NCBI GenBank assembly: GCA_036417435.1
Contig: CM070906.1
Location: forward strand, 46,575,396 to 46,639,395
Direction of reading: 5' to 3'
Source of the DNA: Inia geoffrensis
Lineage: Eukaryota; Chordata; Mammalia; Artiodactyla; Iniidae
DNA: 64,000 nucleotides
The position numbers were made by a program, and so were the translations under genes. This document shows, one piece after another, positions 56,455 to 64,000 of this stretch (within the stretch, counting starts at the first letter, position 1; every line of letters begins with the position of its first letter). The notes below the pieces were generated by a model. The model was not told where the DNA came from. It was given only the letters and a program-made list of their open reading frames with translations, and ran no database searches.

Positions 56455-58588
56455 AAATTTTAAAGAACTTAGCAAGTGGCTAGTCCATTAGTAGCAAGCA
56501 ATAAAATTCAGTTCTTACTTTTTAATATCACGATTATTATTAACCAGGTAAGATCAGGATCTTTTGGAATCATCTGATTCTCTTCCTTTAATTCTAGTTT
56601 TCTTAAAGTACCCTTCTCACTGCCTGAATGGATTTATCACCTAGACGGATGCTCAGCAAGACTCATCTTGCTGATCCTCCCAGACAGGGTTAGTGTTCTA
56701 GCAACTGGGGTTCTGGTTGCCAGGCACTTGTGAGCTGGTGGGTGTCACTTCTTCCTTCTCTCCTCAAAACTGATCATACATGGATTAAATGAAAGAAAAA
56801 CGAGGGAGCTGGCCTTGCGAAGCTGGAGGCCGTCAACTGACCCGGGACTTGGTCTTTTCTGAGCTTCTGGCAGAAGCAACCATGTTCCTGTCTTTCTGTT
56901 TTTTACATTGGCCTCATCCTTCTCCTCTGACATAGCCTCGTCCCCAACTGTGTTGCACTGAAGTTAGCTAACTTAGAATCTGTCATTGTGTCAGGGGGAA
57001 ATCACTTCCCTTCTTTCACTTTCGTGACATTCAGACTCACATTTGTTTTCTTTATGACCACAAGAAAGCTGTCGAATTTTACTTTCTAGGACAGTTGCAG
57101 TGATAACCAAAAAATCTAAAGTTTGAAAATGATAGAGACTGGAGCCCCTTTGCCTTTCTTTACCTCCCTTTATTGTTCTTACCTCATCATGAATTAGAAC
57201 TAATGCAGGAGCAGTGAGACAAATCTTGTCCAATCAGTCACTAAGTGAATATAAGTTGCTAAAACTTTAAGTGAAAAATTACACACAAGTAAAGGAAAGA
57301 AGGCAATTTCTCTCTGACCTAATCCTGGGCCCCGTTGCCCTGCATTCTCAGAAGGAGACAGAGACGGAGGAAGGGAGACGCCCACGGGCATCAACTGGCT
57401 GAATGAACAACTGAACCTCACTGGCCTCTGTGACATAAACTTTAATGAGAGACAGACAACACCATCGCTGAATTCTCTGCCCCCAGCTCAGAAACTTTGA
57501 GCATAACAAGCGTTGACTAGTTTTAGTAAGAGTTGAATAATAAAATCTGTATTTGGCAAAATAAAAATTATGTGTCTACTCAGGGTAAAATGATTAGAAT
57601 TGGGTAACTCCTCCACCACCTTAGAGAAAACACACTTTTGCTCTCAGCATCTGAGGGCTGCTGACACTTCTGATACCTGAGGACATGGGTCAGGAGGGGA
57701 GGAGGTCACCACTGAGGACTAGGGTCCTTCACACAAACACTCCAGGGGCAAGGGTGAGGGTCCTGGAAGATGAACTATTTTCCCAAAAAATAAACAAGCC
57801 CCTCCACAGATAGGAGACTGTAAAGTCCTCGGGATGTGGTGAGCCTGCCCTCAGGGTGGGAGTCCAGGTTAGGAAGGGGACTCTGTCACTCTAGAGGAGA
57901 GGGTGTGACTAGATGTGATCTGTCCCTTGTGACTGAGGTGCCGCTGGGGAAATACAATTGTCTTGGAATTAGGATCTCCACACCCATATTCTCCTGAAAA
58001 GAACCAGGATTCCTGGTGGGGGTATTGGCCCAGCCTGTGCAGGACTATAAGTCTCCAGTAAGAAAATGGTGGAAAGAAAGGACAGTATCTATCATAGTCC
58101 TCACCTCGTGGTCCCCTGAAGCATGACCACATGGACATGAAGGAACATGTTCTAGAAGGAAAGGAAACATGGCGGAAGCTCATGGACTCATAATAATCAG
58201 CCTCTTCTCTAAATCAAACACTAAACAAAACCCATCTTTTGTTTCAAAGAGCTTATGCCAGAGCGATCCGGTAAATCCCTAAGCAAATACAGAAACCATA
58301 CGGCTGACAGAGCCTGCCTTCCTATGTAAAGTAAGAGGTAAAAATGGAACCTAAGATCAGGGCTAAATATTTGTTCCTGGAACAGAGGAGACCAACATTT
58401 ATGTATGAAAGAGATATAGAATGTGCGTATTTACAAACCTACATCACTTCTGACTTTAAGACAAAAACCTTCCTCATTTGATTAATAAATATCCATTTGG
58501 ATGGGCACATCTGAAATTACTGGGAAAATTAAACTTCTTGCAAAATTAATAGTTTAGAATGATGACATCTTCATAGACCATGCTGAGA

Positions 58589-58671
58589 ATATATAAGTGA
58601 AAATCAAAACAAGGAAGTAAAAGTGTATAGAAATGTTTACAAAATGAAAATTACTGTCTTCCCTATTTAAT
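58589..58671 (+). promoter_or_regulatory. IFNW promoter, cassette copy 3
   Basis: GAAA-rich elements and TATTTA at 58664-58669, as in the other copies. Confidence 0.74.
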
Positions 58672-58765
58672 GGCCTTGCTTAGAAAGAATGTCATCAGAG
58701 AACCTACCCGCAAGGTTCCCCCAGACGCCCGTCTCAGCCAGGCCAGCAGCAGCCTCACTTGCCCC

Positions 58766-59353
58766 ATGGCCTTCGTGCTCTCTCTACTGACCGCCCTGGT
58801 GGTGTTCAGCTACGGCCCTGGTGGATCTCTGGGCTGCGACCTGTCTCAGAACCACGTGCGGATTAGCAGGAAGAACTTCATGCTTCTGGGCCAGATGCGG
58901 AGAAGCTCCCCTCGCCTCTGTCTGAAGGACAGAAAAGACTTCGGCTTCCCCCAGGACACGGTGGATGGCAGCCAGCTCCCGAAGGCCCAGGCCACCTCTG
59001 TCCTCCACGAGATGCTCCAGCAGGTCTTCCGCCTCTTCCACACAGAGCGCTCCTCTGCCGCCTGGGACACCTCCCTCCTGGACAAACTCCGCACTGGACT
59101 CCATCAGCAGCTGGAGGACCTGGACGCCTGCTTGGTGCAGGCGATGGGAGATGAAGAAACTGCCCTGGGAGTGACGGACCCTACACTGGCCGTGAAGAGG
59201 TACTTCCAGGGAATCCACCTCTACCTGAAAGAGAAGAAATACAGTGACTGTGCCTGGGAAATTGTCAGAGTGGAAATCATGAGATCCTTGTCTTCATCAA
59301 CCAACTTGCAAGAAAGGATACGAATTATGGATGGAGACCTGGGGTCACCTTGA
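58766..59353 (+). CDS. IFNW: Interferon omega, cassette copy 3
   Basis: The 195-residue product is identical to copies 1 and 2. The only coding change I noticed is silent: Thr codon ACA at 59183-59185 instead of ACG. The signal peptide, the four canonical cysteines, the omega-type C-terminal extension and the absence of an N-glycosylation site are all unchanged. Start choice at 58766 follows the same promoter argument as copy 1. Protein identity across three copies fits either very recent duplication or sequence homogenisation. Confidence 0.95.
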   Translation: MAFVLSLLTALVVFSYGPGGSLGCDLSQNHVRISRKNFMLLGQMRRSSPRLCLKDRKDFGFPQDTVDGSQLPKAQATSVLHEMLQQVFRLFHTERSSAAWDTSLLDKLRTGLHQQLEDLDACLVQAMGDEETALGVTDPTLAVKRYFQGIHLYLKEKKYSDCAWEIVRVEIMRSLSSSTNLQERIRIMDGDLGSP

Positions 59354-60246
59354 AATGTTTCTCATTGACTAAGATGCCCTATCACCCTTGCACACATGTC
59401 TTTAGTCATTTCAGAAGGCTCTTGTTTCAACTGTAATCACAGAATTTATTGTATTCATTGAGCTAATGCTTTGTCAGTAGTAATAAGCAAGTATATGTGA
59501 AAATTATTCAGCTTCAGGGGCATCAGTCCCTAAGCAATGACTACCCTGTTATTGATTCATTCTGTTTATTTATTTATTTATATATCTTATTTTGATATTT
59601 TCATGTAAATATATTTATACTTACATTGTATTAAAATTTAGAAAATATTCACCTTTCCATTTCATTTAATTTGCATTGTGTTTCATTTATTAAATTCTTA
59701 TGAGAGAAAACTTCTTGAGTTTTTTAAGTTCTGAAACCTACATTCTTGTTTTTTTCTATGTAAATTTATTTCAGACTAGTATTTGTCCATTTTGTCCTTT
59801 GGAACAGTCCTACCACTTTCATTTCAGGAAATGCTTGTCAAAAGGTGGAATTCCATGGAATTGAGGGAAGTCCTGGAAATTATGGAGAATGGTTAGTCCT
59901 GATGTCATAGGTGTAACTGATTTATACCACCAGGAAAGAGTGGTCGGTGCAAATACCTGTGGGAAGGAGTCATCTCCTCGAGGGAAGCTGGTGACATATG
60001 CGGTTGAGGGGCCAACCTGGGCGCCTTCCTCCCACCTTCTCCCGGGTCCTGCTTTACTGAACCGTTCATCCCTCATACATACCTTCAGTCCCTCCAACTC
60101 ACTGACCAGCTACACAGCTGCTCTGGTTCTGTGCAGGTTTCCAGCTTCAAGGTTTCTGTTAGAGTGAAAGCCACAGGAAGACAGCACAAGTGAAAGGAGA
60201 GTACTAGGATTTTCAAAACCTCTGTGAGAAGGAGCCAGGGTTCAGG

Positions 60247-60409
60247 GCACTGGATCCCAGCTCTGCTATTAATAGCAGTGTGACCTTGACAAATAACACA
60301 AACACTAAGCTCCCTAGTTTCCTCATCTTTAATATGGGGACAATAGTAGTATTTTTTCATAGGATTATTCTCAGGATTCAATGAGTAAATATACACAAGA
60401 GGCATAAAA
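60247..60409 (+). mobile_element. MIR SINE, copy 3
   Basis: Counterpart of 29598-29760. Confidence 0.84.
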
Positions 60410-60642
60410 GTGTGTCTGTCAGAAATAACCAGGACTGTTAGAGTCACAGAGTGGCTACCATCAGGGAGGAGAAGGAGAGCTGCTCTGAGGTAGCAACTGG
60501 AAGGCAACATAAGAAACATGCTAGGTCCTGGGCAAAATCAATTATGTTTAACTTGGGTGCTAGTTTCACAATGTATTCAGTGTGTGAAATTTCCCTGTGC
60601 TGTATGTTGAAGATACTTGCTATTTCGGTGTATTATACTTCT

Positions 60643-60927
60643 TTTTAAAAAAAATAAATTTATCTATTTATTTACATTTTATTTTTGGCTGCATTGGGTC
60701 TTCGCTGCGGCGAGTGGGGGCTACTCTTCCTTGCGGTGCGCAGGCTTCGCGTTGCGGTGGCTTCTCTTGTCACGAAGCATGGACTCTAGGCACGCAGGCA
60801 TCAGTAGTTGTGGCACACGGGCTTAGCTGCTCCGTGGCACGTGGGGTCTTCCCGGACCACGGCTTGAACTCGTGTCCCCTGCATTGGCCGGTGGATTCTT
60901 AAGCACTCTGCCACCAGTTAAGTCCTT
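60643..60927 (-). mobile_element. CHR-type SINE (reverse), copy 3
   Basis: Counterpart of 29994-30278, with the same flanking target repeats. Confidence 0.9.
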
Positions 60928-62744
60928 GTGTATTATATTTCTGAAAGATTTTCTGGGAATTAGTAAAAATTCTTTGACAAAGAAGGATCGGTAGAAAATA
61001 CTTGGATCTACTTTAAAAAGGAATAATATGGAAATAACAGAGACCTCAAATAATGTAAAAAGGCACAAACATTTTTCATTAATAACGTTTGTTGCTTCTT
61101 TAGTAATGAGAAAGGCACAAAATAGCTTCTGAACTCTTTCATTCTTTGGTCTTTCAGCAGCAACAGAGAATCAGGAAGAAAAAAGCAGGAGCTATGAAAG
61201 GTAAGGTTCTGCTCTCTAATCCTGGGCTCTCCCGGGTTTGATCTTAGTTCTCTTCTCCATACAGTCCCAGGTCTATAATTGCTGGCAATGTCACCTCGTA
61301 CAGCCTGTACTCTCAGAAAACAATGGCCCCCCAGAGGAGAGACTTCAGAGCTAGAAAGCAAAGAAGTCAGGACCTGGGACACTTCTAACCCAGGCTCTGC
61401 TCGTCCATGTGAAAGCTGGGCCACGGCACTTACCCATCAAGGGACGGTGCGACACGTGTTGGAACAAAGACTGTTTTGGTGGCAAATTTTTGGGTAATGA
61501 CTCAGACAACTTAACCTCCCTAAGTTTCATAGTCTGTGTCTGGCAGAGTCCCAGGATTGTTGTGATGATTGCCTGGGGCAATGTGTGTGAAAGAGCTTTG
61601 AAATGACACCGCTCTACACACATGGACCTTACTATTAATGCCATGGAATCTCCGACCTCGAATTCTACTTCCTGGGCATTAATCTTGAAAGAATCTCTTC
61701 CCGGTAGAACAGTCTACTCAGCCTGTTCCACTCTCTCTTTGCTTCCACTCTCGCTAGACACACCCAGGCTCCTATTTTTGGTTTGCAGAGCTCACCTGAA
61801 AGGCACTCATGTGACACCAGCCCCACCCTCTCTTCAGAAAGGTGATTCATATCTTCTGTCATCTCAGGCATCCCTCTTGCTAGCTGGCCCTGTGGAATTC
61901 CAGGGTCCTAGTCCAGCAAGAGGTTGACACGAGGGAGTCCCATTGGGAACAGAATATGGAAGGAAGGCATATTGGGGTAAGGCATCTTCTGAAAACAAAA
62001 TGGTCTCTCTCCAAAACAGCAAAGTTCATTCTTCACAAGTAAATTGTTTCTTCTACAAAAGAGTGTTTCCTTTTGTCTCTGCTGCATTTGGGGGGAAGGA
62101 TGCAGTAGTCCAGGAACTGGGTTTAGAGAAAAGAAGAGGTTCTCCAGTTCTGATTGAGAGCTGACTTTGAGTGTTTGAGGCAGAGGAAGGTTAGGGAGGG
62201 AGTCTGACAGTGGCTTTGCACACCCTCTACCATCTCAGCCGCCTTCATTTGTGTCATGATGAATACAGCCCTTCACAAAGCAAATACAAAAGCATATGAA
62301 CTTGACAAATGCTGAGGGGCTTTAAAAATTGAGAAAATCCATTAAAGAACGAGTCTCAGGAACTGGACTTCCCAGTCCTTCCCCTCCTCCATCATGATAC
62401 TGATCTGTAAACAGCCGCGGGTTGGAATGCTTGGGGTTACACAGGCACATAGATTCCCAAATGTCCCAATCAGCCTCTAGGAACAGAGACAAGAAACTTC
62501 ACGCATTCCCCCAAACAGCACTGGAATTCGCCATTCCTGAGGTCTCCAGTTCAGAAGGAAATGGAACAACCCAGAGGACCCCAAATATTTTGATGGCGAA
62601 TAACTTTCCTCTAACTCCAAGGCCTTCTTGCGTCCTGACGAAGGCTGGGCAAAGCAGCTCAGCTTCCCAGTTCTCAGCTTAGCCTTAATGAAAGTGTACA
62701 GCTCAGGACTTTTCGCCTTTCCTTTCTCATGGGACAGGCTCTGC

Positions 62745-64000
62745 AGCAGCAGGGACGCAGAACCCCTGGCCATGTCCGTGGCTCAGCAAGCAGGGACAAG
62801 AGGAGGCCAAAGGGAAGGCAGAGCAGCATAGGGTCTTAGCAAACCTGGGAGGGGAACAGCACAGTCTTATCAGGCTTAGGAAAGAGATCTCCACCTACAT
62901 CAGGTACCGGAGCACTCAGCTCACTCTCCAGCTACACTTCTTATGCCCACCCAGTATCCTGCACACGGTTAGGGACATCATTGGTCCTCAGGGTTGTTCA
63001 TAAAAGCGATAAATGTAATAAGCTTAACATAGTTGTGCCAGTAAAACTCTTTGAAAATGACACTCTTGCTGCATCTTCTCTTGTGGGTTACCCTTGTCTT
63101 CTCAGGTGACCAGTAAATTCGTTAGCTCGGCATCTCCTTAGTCCTCCTTCAGCTTCATGCATGATTTACGGCAATTGTTTTCTTTTTCCTATAGTACAGT
63201 TTTCTCAGCTTTAGAAGAGGGATAATGAGACTACTATATTCCATTCAACATACCATCGCATGTTATATGCTCTATATATTGAGAATATAACAAGTCATAA
63301 AGTTATCTTAAGTGAGCAGATTATTTTAAGCACCAGGGACATAATAAACACAGCAATGATAGTTGTTATTGTGACAGGCATGCACAAAGGAGTAAAAGCC
63401 ATTATTTCACGTCCACTCAAAAGATACACGTTTTTTTAAGATTTTTTTTTTGATGTGGACCGTTCTTAAAGTCTTTATTGAATTTGCTACAATATTGCTT
63501 CGGCTTTTTTTTATGTTTTGGTTTCTTGGCCCCGAGGCATGTGGGATCTTAGCTCCCCAACGACGGATCGAACTCACACCCCCTGCACTGGAAGGAGAAG
63601 TCTCAACTACTGGACCGCCAGGGAAGTCCCCAAAAGATATTGATTGATATAATGCCATATTTGTGCCTTACTGAGCTCATAATTTTGTTATGCAAAAATT
63701 CTACCTCTGTGAATTAAAATAGGATCATCTTTTTTAAGTATTGTGCAAAGCATACAAACAAATGTTTAAATTCTACTAGCAAATGAAATGTTCTCACCGA
63801 GGTACCAAACACTACATTACAAATACCTATGGATCTCTAGTGGGCATCAAAACAAAATGCAATCAGTGCATTGGCACAGAAGATATTTCTCAATATTAAG
63901 TAGAAAGTAATATATTAAGTGTAAATTTGCATCATGCTGAAATTAAAAGCATTTTGATGCAGATTACAAATTTTTATGCAATTTATCCATATAAAATGAC
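62745..64000. repeat. Tandem interferon cassette, copy 4 (first 1,256 bp; cut by window end)
   Basis: Begins with the same AGCAGCAGGGACGCAG junction. It carries the ancestral base at two sites where copies 2 and 3 are derived (TACAGTTTTCTCAGC near 63195, AATTAAAAGC near 63941) and shares TATTGAGAAT with copies 2 and 3. A private change is CATGTCCGTGG near 62774. If complete it would carry further pseudogene, IFND and IFNW copies beyond the window. Confidence 0.92.
63428..63630 (-). mobile_element. CHR-type SINE (reverse), copy 4
   Basis: Counterpart of 17452-17654, with the GGACCGTTC and CCCCGAGGC bases of copies 2 and 3. Confidence 0.88.

Larger units (their letters stand above)
47419..62744. 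repeat. Tandem interferon cassette, copy 3 (15,326 bp)
   Basis: The third complete copy. It shares derived bases with copy 2 but has its own changes, including the IFND A-to-E codon at 54508-54510, CTGACAGAGCC near 58305, TTTAAGTGAAAA near 57268 and GGGACGGTGCG near 61441. These make a simple assembly repeat of copy 2 unlikely. Confidence 0.95.

Noticed and set aside
16770..62744. Possibility that the tandem copies are an assembly artefact
   Set aside because: Copies differ by private substitutions, an amino-acid change in copy 3, and different poly(A) lengths, and the differences fit a tree rooted by the old unit. Not fully excluded without reads.
1..64000. CRISPR arrays, tRNA or rRNA genes, bacterial operon signals
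   Set aside because: The regular repeats are a 15.3-kb segmental duplication and SINEs. The tRNA-like parts belong to SINEs and are not functional tRNA genes.

Overview
This is mammalian nuclear DNA from a whale or dolphin (Cetacea, most likely a toothed whale). The evidence is the many tRNA-derived CHR-type SINEs with the GGACTTCCCTGGTGG head that is typical of cetaceans and their relatives. One copy (14186-14401) looks like the subfamily common in toothed whales. There are also artiodactyl-type L1 3' ends and older L2, MIR and MaLR-like relics. All recognisable genes are intronless type I interferons, so the window lies inside the type I interferon cluster. I see no bacterial or viral gene and no RNA gene.

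Layout. Positions 1-1247 are unremarkable AT-rich DNA with one 36-bp tandem duplication. Positions 1248-16769 form an old, diverged duplication unit. It holds a broken antisense interferon pseudogene (8757-9204), a CpG-rich interferon-delta type upstream region that no longer has a gene behind it (11760-12400), and one intact interferon-alpha gene (13190-13759). From 16770 to the end of the window there is a head-to-tail array of a 15.3-kb cassette: 16770-32095, 32096-47418, 47419-62744 and the start of a fourth copy at 62745. Each full cassette carries the same antisense interferon pseudogene, one intact interferon-delta gene and one intact interferon-omega gene. The complete copies are almost identical. 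The differences I saw are scattered single bases, a poly(A) tract of 26, 22 or 25 A, a T-tract that differs by one base, and one amino-acid change in the third interferon-delta.

Function. The seven intact open reading frames encode secreted helical cytokines (one IFNA, three IFND, three IFNW) expected to signal through the IFNAR1/IFNAR2 receptor. IFNA and IFNW have compact virus-inducible type promoters, with GAAA-rich elements and a TATA-like box about 100 bp before the ATG. IFND instead sits behind a CpG-rich block with a poor TATA box and no clear GAAA array. All three families have ATTTA-rich 3' ends, as expected for short-lived cytokine mRNAs. IFND lacks both cysteines of the first canonical disulfide (Cys1 is Trp, Cys99 is Thr) and has three other cysteines.

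History. SINE and L1 insertions present in the old unit but absent at the matching cassette site, and the reverse, date the split of the two unit types well before the amplification. Using the old unit as outgroup, the four cassette copies fit the order (copy 1,(copy 4,(copy 2, copy 3))). The array runs off the right edge, so the copy number is a minimum.
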